The notes below the pieces were generated by a model. That model worked only from the letters and a program-made list of their open reading frames with translations, was not told the origin of the DNA and made no database searches. The position numbers were made by a program, and so were the translations under genes. Shown one piece after another: positions 21,576 through 31,307 of a stretch of 64,000 nt of DNA (positions within the stretch are counted from its first letter, which is position 1; every line of letters begins with the position of its first letter). The DNA comes from Leishmania mexicana MHOM/GT/2001/U1103 (taxonomy: Eukaryota > Euglenozoa > Kinetoplastea > Trypanosomatida > Trypanosomatidae): positions 186,001 to 250,000 of the forward strand of contig NC_018318.1 of NCBI RefSeq assembly GCF_000234665.1, read 5' to 3'.

Positions 21576-24500
21576 TCAATACTGCTGCACATCATCCGAC
21601 CACGTTACCACGGGCGTGCGAAGGCGACGTGGCGGGACGGAAGTTGTGCTGGCCACATGAGTCGCGACATGTGTAAGCACAGGTGGGCCAGCGTGCGTCG
21701 CCAACCTCTCCTTCGCTGTAGAGGGGACAGGGGGCGCGGTGGCAAGAGGAACACCTCTGCTCTCGCTGTCCGCACGGTTGCACTTTATTGCGGCAGCCGT
21801 GCAAATTGCTTCTACACCTGCAGCCGACGCGCTCTCCCCTGCAGATGGTCGTCGGCGCGCTGCAGTGTCGCAGTGGGTGTCTCTGTGTTTCAGGAGCGAG
21901 ACTTTCCTTCTTGGAGAGCCGTGATGGACGAGTGCGCCACCATCTTCTCCCGGTAAGCGCCAGCATATTGCAGCAGTGCTTGGGGGTGATACAAGCTGGT
22001 GCGGGGGCGCGATACGGGCAAAGCCGGCATCGATCCTGCGGTGGTTCAGGGGAAGCTCGTTCAGACATCGGCGCGTTGATGTACGCGCCGGTGCCGAAGG
22101 TGGCGTCTCGCATAGCGAGATAGACAGGACCGGAACCGCCGAACGGGCAGCAGCAGCAGCAGCGGGAGGGCACATCGAGACAGGCGCCCTCGCCGCAGGT
22201 TTATCGGGGCACGCTTGCCAAGGCGCACGACGCGGCCGCACCATGAGCGATGGTGAGCGGAGCGGCGCTAACAGTGGCATCTGCGGCTCCTGTTGACGCC
22301 TCTGGCAAGATGGAGGACTGTGGGAGGCGTCGGCTTTGGCGCGTGGGCTTCTCTCTGAACGGCGGTCTTGCGCCTCCCTGTCGACCTCTTCCACGTCTCC
22401 GCAGAGCAGAAACATTCGATGTGCCCACGCCTCGTCTGCAGTCGGTGTAAGGGGAGAACAGTCGACCTTGACAGATGCCGCACGGCCGCGCGGACCTCTC
22501 TGATGCCACTGGGGGGCATATCCAAGGCGTCTGTTGTGGTGTCGACAATCGTGCTGCTGCCTTTCTTGCGGTTCCTCTTGCCGGGGCAACGCTTTCCAGG
22601 CTCCTGCGGCGGCCTTCTCGTGGAGGAGGCTACGCAGCACACACTCGGGCACTAGAACTGTGCTCCACCGCATCTGCCACTCCTCCTGCTCCAGCTCCCA
22701 CACTTGGCTCAAGTGCAGGCGTCCTCGCGCTTCTTGGCTCTGCAGTAGGATCAGACCGCCAATGTGTGTGCAACGAGCATAGGTGTACTGACGCATGCGA
22801 TGCTCAGCGCCACAGAGTGTGCTTCGAGCAGACTCCTCGTCCTCCTGAAGACGCGCTGCTTTCGAGGAGGCTAGCGCAGGCAGAGCGTGCCGCGTCGACA
22901 AGGATACATCCACGTGAGCGGCGGCGGCGGCGGCAGGTGATGGCGGTTGCTCATCCTCGTGAAGCTGCACTGTATCTACGTGAAGCGCACTAGAGCCACC
23001 GAACCGTCGCCGTGCCTCCGCCCTCACGCTATGTGACCGCGCGTGGCTAGCGAGACGCTGCCGAGCAGCCACGTCGCCATCGTCACACGTGCGCCACGCG
23101 AGTCCTCCGGTGAGGCCAACGAGCGAAAGCATCTCTGACAGGGCGTTACGTGTCAGCAGTTCGCGAAGATGGGATTCGAGCTCGATGAGAGGCACCGCTA
23201 CGGCAGGATCAAGAGCACTCTGCTCTGGATCCTCCCTCACTTGTGGCGCTGGCGCCTGTGTCACGGGTGGCTGGCCGATCGTGCCGTCATTTGCCTCCGC
23301 GAACTCTTCGATGCTGTAGTCTAACCACGAGCTTTGGAGAGAGGTGCTGGGCAGTGGATCTGTGGACGCCAGAGGGTCATCACCACCCGTGCGTGGCTTC
23401 CCCTGCTGCTGTTGCACGAGCGGCACTCCAGAGCCGCCCTCACGCGACCCACTTTCCTCCTTCGCAGTGTCGCAGCTCCAGCTCAGCAGGATGCACTCGT
23501 CGTCGTCCTCCGCGGCAGCACTATCATCGCGAGAGATACGTAAAAGCCGGCACGTGTTGCAGCCGGTAGTGTCACCAGCACCACGGGAGGTTGTCGTGGT
23601 GTGCCCGCGAGAGTCGTGTGCCTCAGGGAAAGGTAGATGAGTCGTTGACGGCGCCTGAAGTCTAGCGCGAGCCTGGGCGGCAACGGTGGCGGCGCGAGCA
23701 CGATTGAATGAGTTGACGACGGTCGACACCGCCTCCTTTACAGCGGCGCCGCACTCCCTCCCCGTGCTATTCCCATCCTGCAGAGCCCCGGCAGACAAAC
23801 ACGAGGCTACGTGACGTATATGTAGGGCCGTGCCCCAGTCCCGTACATGCAGCACGTTTCGTCGACTGGAGTAGTACAGCGTTCCTTTCCACGCCAGTGG
23901 TGGGCAGGAGGTGGCGGCACCGACGCCCTCGTCAACATCGACGAGGGCCAGCGACAGCCAAAGCGCCAAGAGGAGGCAGCGACCGAGCGAGCCAAGTGCA
24001 GGACCCTCGGACGCTTGACCACTGCAGCCGGCGTCATCACTGTAGCATCGCACGGCCGTGTCGACCACACCCCTCCACGGGTCATTATCGTGTGGAGCCG
24101 CTGCACCCGCCGCCCCGATTTCGCCGCATGACTTGGCGGGGCAGCGAGAGTGGTACCGTTGGGCGAGCCGCCATACACGATAGAGGCGACCGAAGACGGC
24201 GTCAAAGTCGAGTGCGTACCAGGAGAGGAAGGCCGCGACAACGGGGGCATGTGCCGCGCGTGCTGCCGGCGGTGCTGAGCTCAGTGCTAGGGGCCTTGTT
24301 GGGAAACTTTTTGAGAGAGGTGGCACGCCGGCCCCACGTACAGACAGCCCATTGCGTTGCCACTTGGGTGGAGGCGAACCGAGGTGCAGCCGACACGTCA
24401 CCACTCCGTGCGCCTCCGGCTCGAGAATAAGAGCGTGCGCGGTGGCGGAGCGACAGGGCGGCTTGCGCGAGCCGTCAGCTGGGCCGATGGCGGCACTCAT

Positions 24501-26228
24501 CAAGCGCTCAAGCACACACACGAGCACTGCCTCTGCCTTGGGCAGCTCCGGCAGCGCGGCGGCGATGGAGGCTACAGAGGGCGGTGCTGCAACTGGTGTC
24601 GATGCTGTGGTTCGGTATCGCATCCAGCAAGACGGCCGCAGCTGTGCAAAGCCGCCCTTCTTTCGTGCCGGACACGCCGTACTATCAGCGCCGGAGCACA
24701 GGCCGGGAGAGCAGCACCGGCTCGAGTCGACATCAGCGCGGAATAGGAGGTGCGTCTCTGCAGAGGACGCACCTCCTGCCCTCCACCGCAGCATCGACGG
24801 CAGCAACTCCAGGGCGGCCTCCAGGACGCGAAAAGTCAGCCACTGCGAGACGAGGTGCAGCCAGGGTCCAAGAGAGAACATCGAGTGGCACGCGCTTAGC
24901 TCTGCCAGCCAGTCGGGTGTGGATACGATGGCGTGGATCTCAGTCGACAGCCCTAGCGAGGGCCGGCATTCTAACGACGATGCGCTTCGGAGCCCAAGAA
25001 ACGTGAACCACTGAAAGAGCAGGCGCTGCGGCCCATTCGTCTCGTCGGAGAGCAGAACCGGGAGTGGGTTGGAGGTGGACCGTCGTGTTGCACATGCGCG
25101 CACATCGCCGAGCACCGCGAGAAGGGCGCACAGACGTGTGGACTTGGGCGTCACAGAGCCGGCCGGCTGCCCACCAAACAAGACTGTGGTCGCTCTCTCT
25201 GCGTAGTGCTGCAGGCGGCCCCAAACGATGAAGTCATCGTCGTGATCGCCCTCGGCAAAGCAGGGCGCCGACGCGAGCCTCGAACCCGCTAGGAGACTTT
25301 CTGGTGGTGTGACCATCGCCGTCCAGTGCGCCCACAATGCGTCATACGGCACGGAGCAGGAAGCGCTGCGCTCCACGTAACACCACTGCATAGGCGTGCC
25401 AGCGCCGACCTCGTTGTCGGAACCCGAAAATGCGGGGCGGGTCAGAGTGAGCCCTATTGCCAGGGCCGGGACTTGTGACAGTGGCAGGAAAACCTTTACA
25501 AGCCAGGTCAGGGCGCACGCCGTGCTGGCTACCGAGGATGCCGTGGACAGTGAAAGCCAGTTGCTGCTTCCATGGCCTTCATCCACTCCCCCGTCTTCAG
25601 TGACACCGGCGCCGGTGTGTGCGCAGACGGCGACAGCGAGGGCTCCTGTTACAGACGGCGATGAACAAAGACCGCTGTCGATCATGTTTGAATTGCCTGC
25701 GCCGTCATGGAGTACCACATCGAAAAGGATGCAGCGTAGCCGTATACACCGCGCGAATACTGGTGCGTTGGCGAGAAGCGGCCCAGCAGCCAATGGATGC
25801 CGCAATACAGTGCCGTCTCTTGACGTTGAGCCGCAGAAGAGCCCACACAGCTCGGCGGGGTCAATCTGGAGCAGAGAGCTGCAACAGCACGCGGGGGCAT
25901 ATTGTCTGCTGCACCGACTGCAGAACGCCTCTTGGTCGCCGTCCACGGTACCACCACTCGCACACGTCGCGTCTGCAGTGGCCACCACTGATGTGTGGTC
26001 GTGTCGCGACAGCGCCAGGGCCAGATCCAGCACGTTCCAGGCTGTGGCTGACGCGTCCTTTATCGGATAGGAGAGGTTTACCTGGTCGTGTGCGAAGAGG
26101 CGAGAACACGGGGAGCAAGAGACAAGGCATTCACGTAGCGGTGGCGGCAGTGGTGCCACTCGCGGCGGTGCCCATTCATCGCTCCTCCGCTCGCATGCGT
26201 GGCAGGTAGCGGCGTGGTAGGTAGCCAT
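21576..26228 (-). CDS. Large hypothetical protein, 1550 residues
   Basis: A single unbroken frame of 1550 residues starting at ATG 26228-26226. I do not recognise a family. The N-terminus is cysteine-rich, with CHAC at residues 9-12, a CSPC pair near 38-41 and CSRC near 104-107, which could bind a metal. The first two thirds are moderately hydrophobic and leucine/alanine-rich with several short hydrophobic stretches, but no clear series of membrane helices. The C-terminal third is polar with low-complexity Ala/Arg/Ser/Pro runs. It contains a more conserved-looking helical patch (VWELEQEEWQMRWSTVLV) resembling a folded island. Length and lack of stops in a GC-rich window make it a genuine gene. 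It sits between the SPOUT methyltransferase and the LYR gene with no operon logic visible. Function is unknown. Confidence 0.75.
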   Translation of the reverse strand: MATYHAATCHACERRSDEWAPPRVAPLPPPLRECLVSCSPCSRLFAHDQVNLSYPIKDASATAWNVLDLALALSRHDHTSVVATADATCASGGTVDGDQEAFCSRCSRQYAPACCCSSLLQIDPAELCGLFCGSTSRDGTVLRHPLAAGPLLANAPVFARCIRLRCILFDVVLHDGAGNSNMIDSGLCSSPSVTGALAVAVCAHTGAGVTEDGGVDEGHGSSNWLSLSTASSVASTACALTWLVKVFLPLSQVPALAIGLTLTRPAFSGSDNEVGAGTPMQWCYVERSASCSVPYDALWAHWTAMVTPPESLLAGSRLASAPCFAEGDHDDDFIVWGRLQHYAERATTVLFGGQPAGSVTPKSTRLCALLAVLGDVRACATRRSTSNPLPVLLSDETNGPQRLLFQWFTFLGLRSASSLECRPSLGLSTEIHAIVSTPDWLAELSACHSMFSLGPWLHLVSQWLTFRVLEAALELLPSMLRWRAGGASSAETHLLFRADVDSSRCCSPGLCSGADSTACPARKKGGFAQLRPSCWMRYRTTASTPVAAPPSVASIAAALPELPKAEAVLVCVLERLMSAAIGPADGSRKPPCRSATAHALILEPEAHGVVTCRLHLGSPPPKWQRNGLSVRGAGVPPLSKSFPTRPLALSSAPPAARAAHAPVVAAFLSWYALDFDAVFGRLYRVWRLAQRYHSRCPAKSCGEIGAAGAAAPHDNDPWRGVVDTAVRCYSDDAGCSGQASEGPALGSLGRCLLLALWLSLALVDVDEGVGAATSCPPLAWKGTLYYSSRRNVLHVRDWGTALHIRHVASCLSAGALQDGNSTGRECGAAVKEAVSTVVNSFNRARAATVAAQARARLQAPSTTHLPFPEAHDSRGHTTTTSRGAGDTTGCNTCRLLRISRDDSAAAEDDDECILLSWSCDTAKEESGSREGGSGVPLVQQQQGKPRTGGDDPLASTDPLPSTSLQSSWLDYSIEEFAEANDGTIGQPPVTQAPAPQVREDPEQSALDPAVAVPLIELESHLRELLTRNALSEMLSLVGLTGGLAWRTCDDGDVAARQRLASHARSHSVRAEARRRFGGSSALHVDTVQLHEDEQPPSPAAAAAAHVDVSLSTRHALPALASSKAARLQEDEESARSTLCGAEHRMRQYTYARCTHIGGLILLQSQEARGRLHLSQVWELEQEEWQMRWSTVLVPECVLRSLLHEKAAAGAWKALPRQEEPQERQQHDCRHHNRRLGYAPQWHQRGPRGRAASVKVDCSPLTPTADEAWAHRMFLLCGDVEEVDREAQDRRSERSPRAKADASHSPPSCQRRQQEPQMPLLAPLRSPSLMVRPRRAPWQACPDKPAARAPVSMCPPAAAAAARSAVPVLSISLCETPPSAPARTSTRRCLNELPLNHRRIDAGFARIAPPHQLVSPPSTAAICWRLPGEDGGALVHHGSPRRKVSLLKHRDTHCDTAARRRPSAGESASAAGVEAICTAAAIKCNRADSESRGVPLATAPPVPSTAKERLATHAGPPVLTHVATHVASTTSVPPRRLRTPVVTWSDDVQQY

Positions 26229-27029
26229 GCGAGCTATGTGAGATGTCTAGACTTCAAAAACGAAAAATGCAGGCAAGCCGTACAGGGGTGGCCTAGGGAG
26301 TCTACACGTGGCTGGGGCGTGTGGTGAGCAGCTTCTTCGACTTCGTGGAATGCATACGTGGCTATCACGCCGGCATTTTCGCTTGTCTGGGTGATGCACA
26401 TGCGTGCGAGAGAAATGGGAGCATTGAATTCGCGCATCGTGGAGAGTCAGCCAGAGGGACCGGTTAGAGAGAAAGCAAGATTGTCTACGCTCTTGTTGGT
26501 CGATGCGCGCACATCCTAGAACAGGCATCCGCTCTCCGTCAACCCCACACAAGCGCGGTCTCGTTTGCTTTGTTTTGCTGTCCCTAGCCATTTCTACGAT
26601 GGGGATGATCCCATCAGACGCAGCTGCTTCACACCCCGAGAGGTCAACGCGTGCGCGGTTGTCGACAAGGTCAGTCACCCGCTCCCGATCTCGCCCTCCT
26701 CATGTCCGCGACTTGCGCTTTTCTTTCTTTGCCTCGTTGCCTGCAATGTTTGTGGATTGGTTATGCTGTTCGTGAGTCGACGCTGTCAGCCGCGCGCGCG
26801 CGCATGTGGGTTCGTGTGAGAGGTTGGGGGAGCGTACCATAAGAAAGAGCACCGCTCGTGCCTCCACCCATCATCACTCTCTCCGCAGGCAGCATCCAGC
26901 CTGAAAAGGGGGTGGGGGAGGGGGAGGGACGGTGCAATGTGGGCACAGGTGCGCTGGCGATGCAGGAGAGACGTTTTCGGCTACATGCACATGCACAGAG
27001 TTAATGCCGCTCTTGTTTCCCTCTCACTC
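26229..27029. other. Intergenic region, no supported gene
   Basis: A frame at 26247-26678 (minus, 143 residues) is of ordinary composition but has no recognisable features. A purine-rich tract at 26904-26930 and the alternating CG run at 26791-26801 are visible. Confidence 0.4.
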
Positions 27030-28556
27030 TCAGTGTGGAGTGCGCGTCCAGCGCATTCGGTTGTTGACGTTACGCGCGTCAAACACGTCCTTCCACCTAC
27101 TCCCTGTCGATGCAGACTCTGCAACACCGGGGTGCACACCGCGGCACTCCTTAGAGAGGCGGTCGTACAGGAGAACATTCACGGTGGCGGCCAGGTTCAT
27201 GCTGCCGGTCGTTGGAATGAAGACAACATCATCGACGTCGTGTTGCACGTGGTGGGCAGAAAGGGTGCCGTCTTCAGCACCAAGCACGTAGAAGACCATT
27301 GGGAGATGCGCGACAGTGGAGGTGGCGCCCTTTTCGACACGCAGCAGCGTCGCCTGTTGAGTGGGATGACTGAAGGGGTGCTCGTAAAATGGCAGAGGAA
27401 TGGCTCCCTCAACCAGCTCCACGGCCACAACACACACGGAGGAGGATGACGGTGACCGCAACTCCGTTTGCTGGTACCCGTACTCGTCTCTCAGCACGTC
27501 GAACAGCACGTCAAGAGCCGGCACGCACAGCTGAGGAATATCGCGTCCTGCGTGCGTGGGGTCGGTGCACAGTGCGTGGGCGTACTCGGAGTGCGCCATG
27601 GCTTTCTGCAGCCGCCTTCCCGAGTAGATGAAGCTGCCGACGCGGTGTCGTACCGATCCTTCGGCGCTCTCCGCAACGGCCTCGACAGCGGTGTGAATGG
27701 AGGCACTACCACTCGCACGCGAATCCGTGACTCCCTCTGTGGAGGCCGCAACCGTCGTGGCAGCGGCGGCCGGCCCATGCAACCCGTAGCAGCGCATCGC
27801 TCGCAGAATGCCACCCGCGTTCGCAGGTGTCTTTGGATTCTCGACAACAATGAAGAGAAGCGGCGAGGGTGAGGCGCTCGCGTTGCTGTGCTGTCGTGCC
27901 CCTTGCTGACACTGGCGCAGCAAACGGCGAAGGGCCTCGCGAGCAGTAGTCTTGTCGACACCTTCGTGTTCGTGGCGCTGGGACTCCCGAGCACCGGCGA
28001 CAACAGACTCTTCCTCCGTCGCTCTCCCTCTAGCCAAGTCCTTGCCCGCGTCGTCTCGCGGCCGCTTGCTCGGTTGAGAATATGACAAGGTGTCTTCGTC
28101 ATGCGAGACCTGTTCGTAGCGCATGGTGCCCGCGGCGCACACGACTACCCCGGTTGCCAGGTGCGTCGTCCCTCCCGACGATACCCCTTCCAGGTGTTCC
28201 GTCATCATCACTCCGTAGCGCGGTTTGCCCGTCGCTGCGTCGAGAGGCGGCTGCAGCACCACACCGCAACGCCGGCAACGCCAGCGTGTGAGCGGATGCA
28301 GCTCCTGCATCTTGCGCTCTTTGTAAGACTTACCGTGTGGGGGCAGGGTAGAGGAGATGGGCGATGCGCATACTGCCTTGGTGGCGGCATCACACGGAGG
28401 CGAGGTGGTGCCGTGAGGTGGAGTGCAGCTCGACGCGGGTGCCGCAGCAGTCAGTGGCGCCTCACTAGCTACGTTGCCCCCGGCTACCCACGGCAACATG
28501 TCGAAGAAAGACATCGACCACACCGTCTTTGTGCCCCATCCTTTCTTTTTGGTCAT
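27030..28556 (-). CDS. SPOUT (SpoU/TrmH-type) RNA 2'-O-methyltransferase
   Basis: A 508-residue protein. The open frame reaches 28679 but starts with GTG there; the first ATG is 28556-28554 (MTKKKGWGTKT). The SpoU signature motifs are present. Motif 1 is ENPKTPANAGGILRAMRCYG (about residues 239-258). Motifs 2 and 3 are in YVLGAEDGTLSAHH, DDVVFIPTTG and SMNLAATVNVLLYDR (about 429-467). The last forms the knotted SAM-binding end. This family moves a methyl group from S-adenosylmethionine to a ribose 2'-OH in tRNA or rRNA. The N-terminal 230 residues are unlike bacterial members: polar, with a WRCRRCGVV block (C94, C97) that may be half of a zinc site. A long low-complexity insert (about 264-300) sits between motif 1 and the rest. 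Substrate is unknown. Confidence 0.82.
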   Translation of the reverse strand: MTKKKGWGTKTVWSMSFFDMLPWVAGGNVASEAPLTAAAPASSCTPPHGTTSPPCDAATKAVCASPISSTLPPHGKSYKERKMQELHPLTRWRCRRCGVVLQPPLDAATGKPRYGVMMTEHLEGVSSGGTTHLATGVVVCAAGTMRYEQVSHDEDTLSYSQPSKRPRDDAGKDLARGRATEEESVVAGARESQRHEHEGVDKTTAREALRRLLRQCQQGARQHSNASASPSPLLFIVVENPKTPANAGGILRAMRCYGLHGPAAAATTVAASTEGVTDSRASGSASIHTAVEAVAESAEGSVRHRVGSFIYSGRRLQKAMAHSEYAHALCTDPTHAGRDIPQLCVPALDVLFDVLRDEYGYQQTELRSPSSSSVCVVAVELVEGAIPLPFYEHPFSHPTQQATLLRVEKGATSTVAHLPMVFYVLGAEDGTLSAHHVQHDVDDVVFIPTTGSMNLAATVNVLLYDRLSKECRGVHPGVAESASTGSRWKDVFDARNVNNRMRWTRTPH

Positions 28557-29196
28557 ACCGACGTGTAGTACGGAGGGCGGCTGTTGCTGTGGTGGCTGCA
28601 GCTCGTACCACCTGCGTGTGGCAACTACATCCACGATGCCAAGCTCAACGATGCTCAGGGGCGGAGTCTGCCCTTCCACGAAAAAAAATGCGCAGGGAGA
28701 TAGAGAGAGATAAGGACATGCCTAACGCAATGCGTGTAGAAGTCAGCGTCGACGACACCCACATGGCTTCGCCGTACTGCCGCTCCAGTGTAAGCCGAGC
28801 GGCCTACTCCGTCACGACGCTACCGCGAACGTGTCCGCGAGCAGCTGGCGCCTGGTGTCCTCCACACGCAATACAGGGCTCACAACGGATCCCGTTGGGC
28901 ACGAGCAGCACCAGTGCGCCCACTGTCCTTCTTGTTCTCACCTTTGTGCTTTCCTTACTTGTGAAGACGGTAAACCGCTTTGCAGGAGGGAAAGGCGAAC
29001 ATCGATTTCCGTGCGCGCCTTCGTAGATGCTCAGTTCCCTACGACTCCTCGCCACATAATCAGCCTTCGCCCATGCACAGAGACGGAGGGGAAGAGTGAC
29101 ACTCACGCAGCGGAACACAGTCAACCCATACAGTTCAAGCACGCCTGTTGCTCTGCCCCTCTCTCGCCTAATGCGAGAGGGGCAGAGGCCGATCAG
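28557..29196. other. Intergenic region, no gene seen
   Basis: About 640 bp of mixed composition. An eight-base A run lies at 28681-28688. A palindrome-like pair (gcccctctc... / ...gagaggggc) at about 29154-29184 could form a hairpin just downstream of the 29197-30546 gene. Confidence 0.4.
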
Positions 29197-30546
29197 CTAT
29201 AGATTGCGGCCCGCCACGTACGGCTTCGGGATGGGCATGTTGTGCATGGATCCGCGGCCCAGATGCTTCTGCGTACCCGCCCGAACACGTCGTGTGGGGG
29301 ACGACTTCTGCCTCTTACCAGGCCCGCCCTTTGACGTGGCACGGTGCCGCTGCCGCCGCCGCCGCTGATGGCGCGTGAGCGAAGCAGCAACACGTTCAGC
29401 GTCGCCGTCGGCACCGCTGACGCCGCTTACTGCGTCGTCATCCTCAACGTTGCCGCCATCTTCGTCTTCCGCCTCATCATCGCTGTCTTCCTCGCCGTCG
29501 ACGAAGGCGTCCAGCAGTACCTTCTCGTTTTTAGTGACGAGTCGCCGCTGATGCGACTTGGCAATGTCGAGGAGCAGGTCCGGGGCGAACAGGTAGCGGT
29601 CGAGCACCAACGTGCGCAGTGCGTCGTCCTGCTCCCGCTCCACCGTCTCCTCAATTGGGGTGTACGTAACGTGCGCCACCCCGTCACCGTTGGCTGCATC
29701 ACCTCCAGCACTTCCCCCCTCGTGTGGCTGCTGCTGCTGCTGTTGATAGCCACGTGGCAACTCTTCCGGCTTTGTGTGGGTAAAGTACACGCGGCTGCGG
29801 AAGTCGTCTGGGTCGAAGCTGAGTTCATGGATGAGATAGTCGGCGAGCTGCCGCGAGGTGAGTAGCAGCTTCGGGCTGCCGTACACAAGACCAGTGCGGC
29901 GGCCAAAAGGGATGTGCAGGCGGCGCACAAACGGCGAGGACACGTGGTTCAGCGCGCTGCTGGTGCCCTCACCGGTGTGCCCCTCTTCGTCCTCTTCTCC
30001 CGCCGCGGACTCTGACGAGCGGGGAGCCTCGGGTGCGGCGATGTCTGCGTGCTCGGCGACTTGGTGAATCATCTCCACAATGTCCTCATGCAGCCAGTTG
30101 CGGGGCATGTTGTGCATAGATACCCACACGTACGACACTGGTGGCGGCGGCGAGGACGCGGCTGTGTTGCTCGCGTCGGATGCGCGACTGTCCACATGCG
30201 GGGTGCTCGTCAACATCGCCTCGTGATTCGGCCCGTGCACATCCGGCATGTATGACCAAACGAGATCCATAGCGTCGTCGGTCGTCGCGTCAGCATTCAC
30301 ACTGGCGCCCGCGGTGGCACTGCTGTGGCTGTTCGCATCGCCGCTGGTGCTTTGCCCCTCTTGTGTCGTGCTGTACAGGCGCTGCGTGCTGTACACGGCA
30401 GAGGCTGCTCGATTTGTGCACGAGGCGGTGACGTCATCCGCCGCTCCTGACGTGTTCCTGATGCAGCTACTGGGTGTGCACAGAGCCACCGCCGCGCTGG
30501 ACAAACGGGGCCGCCATGCGTGACGAGAGAGCTGCAGCCCACGCAT
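29197..30546 (-). CDS. Probable mitochondrial protein with RRM-like core
   Basis: A 449-residue protein. An in-frame ATG exists further upstream at 30711, but the sequence between is a pyrimidine tract plus likely splice acceptor. The ATG at 30546-30544 (MRGLQLSRHAWRPRL) is therefore preferred, and it begins an Arg/Ser/Ala-rich, acid-free presequence typical of mitochondrial import. Residues about 138-260 contain YVWVSMHNMPRNW, an amphipathic helix (EDIVEMIHQVAEH), RRLHIPFGRRTGLVYGSPKLLL and a second helix (SRQLADYLIHEL). This order is compatible with an RRM-like beta-alpha-beta fold, but the RNP consensus is weak. An acidic stretch (about 373-392) and a basic tail follow (RRRRQRHRATSKGGPGKRQK). 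The sequence MHNMP occurs twice (144-148 and near 436). I infer a mitochondrial RNA-binding or ribosome-associated role at low certainty. Confidence 0.65.
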   Translation of the reverse strand: MRGLQLSRHAWRPRLSSAAVALCTPSSCIRNTSGAADDVTASCTNRAASAVYSTQRLYSTTQEGQSTSGDANSHSSATAGASVNADATTDDAMDLVWSYMPDVHGPNHEAMLTSTPHVDSRASDASNTAASSPPPPVSYVWVSMHNMPRNWLHEDIVEMIHQVAEHADIAAPEAPRSSESAAGEEDEEGHTGEGTSSALNHVSSPFVRRLHIPFGRRTGLVYGSPKLLLTSRQLADYLIHELSFDPDDFRSRVYFTHTKPEELPRGYQQQQQQPHEGGSAGGDAANGDGVAHVTYTPIEETVEREQDDALRTLVLDRYLFAPDLLLDIAKSHQRRLVTKNEKVLLDAFVDGEEDSDDEAEDEDGGNVEDDDAVSGVSGADGDAERVAASLTRHQRRRRQRHRATSKGGPGKRQKSSPTRRVRAGTQKHLGRGSMHNMPIPKPYVAGRNL

Positions 30547-31307
30547 ACTTCCGCCGGTGCTTTCGGACTCCACCCGACACCAAACACCGCTGCCAGCTAG
30601 GGAGGCAGAGGTGCTGCAACGTGTATCAGCAGCAAGTGTAAGACTGCTTGGAACACCGTGCGCAGAAGGGGGGGGGAGAGGGAGAGAGGTGAAGAGGATG
30701 GCAAAGTTCATCACGTGCTCCTTTCAGGCACAGAGGGCGCCCGAGGCGTCAGGTAGAGGGGCCGTAGTAGTAGTGGTGGTGACCGCGGCAGGGTCGATGG
30801 ACTCAAAGCCATGAGGTGACCAAACCGCCAGTCATTGCACAGCCGCTCACCCTCCCAGCCCTCCTGCCCCACCCTCTCCCCCAACTCGCGACTGCAGAGT
30901 TTCCACCTGTGGTATCATGATCCACGAAAGGCAGAGAGGGGCTTTGGGGGTAGGGGAGCGGACACCGGTTTCGGGTTTCGTTCCGGACGGCTTAGCGAGA
31001 TATAAAGTACATGAGCGAAGGGAAACACGAGGGAGAACTGTAGTAGTGAGGGAGCCAGCGAGGCGCGCTGAACAAGAAACCACGACAAAGAATGAGCAGA
31101 CAGCTTTACGCGCGCACAGGCACACCAGTGGCACGAGTATATTCGAGGAAGTGCGACAACACAACGACATTGACTGCGACACTGAAGCAGCAGCAGCAGC
31201 AGCAGCGCTGTTTTACACGCTGGAGTGGCCTCTGGAGCACAAGAGAGACAGTCTTACCCTTTCCCGCTATCCTCCCCCGCCTTTTTTCCCCCTTGCTTTC
31301 GCGGCAC
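30547..31307. other. Intergenic region, no gene seen
   Basis: Contains the pyrimidine tract above and a GCA-repeat at 31186-31206. No supported gene. Confidence 0.45.
30643..30700 (-). promoter_or_regulatory. Putative polypyrimidine tract and trans-splice acceptor
   Basis: On the minus strand 30700-30668 is almost all C/T, followed by the first AG at 30648-30647 and a CAG at 30646-30644. The spacing of about 100 bases to the chosen ATG (30546) suits spliced-leader addition. It supports choosing the internal start for the downstream gene. Confidence 0.35.

Noticed and set aside
26247..26678. 143-residue minus-strand frame
   Set aside because: Ordinary composition but no recognisable motif, and the whole spacer is only about 800 bp. 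Not enough to call a gene.
28557..28679. N-terminal extension of the SPOUT methyltransferase
   Set aside because: The longer frame starts with GTG, and no ATG lies upstream in frame.
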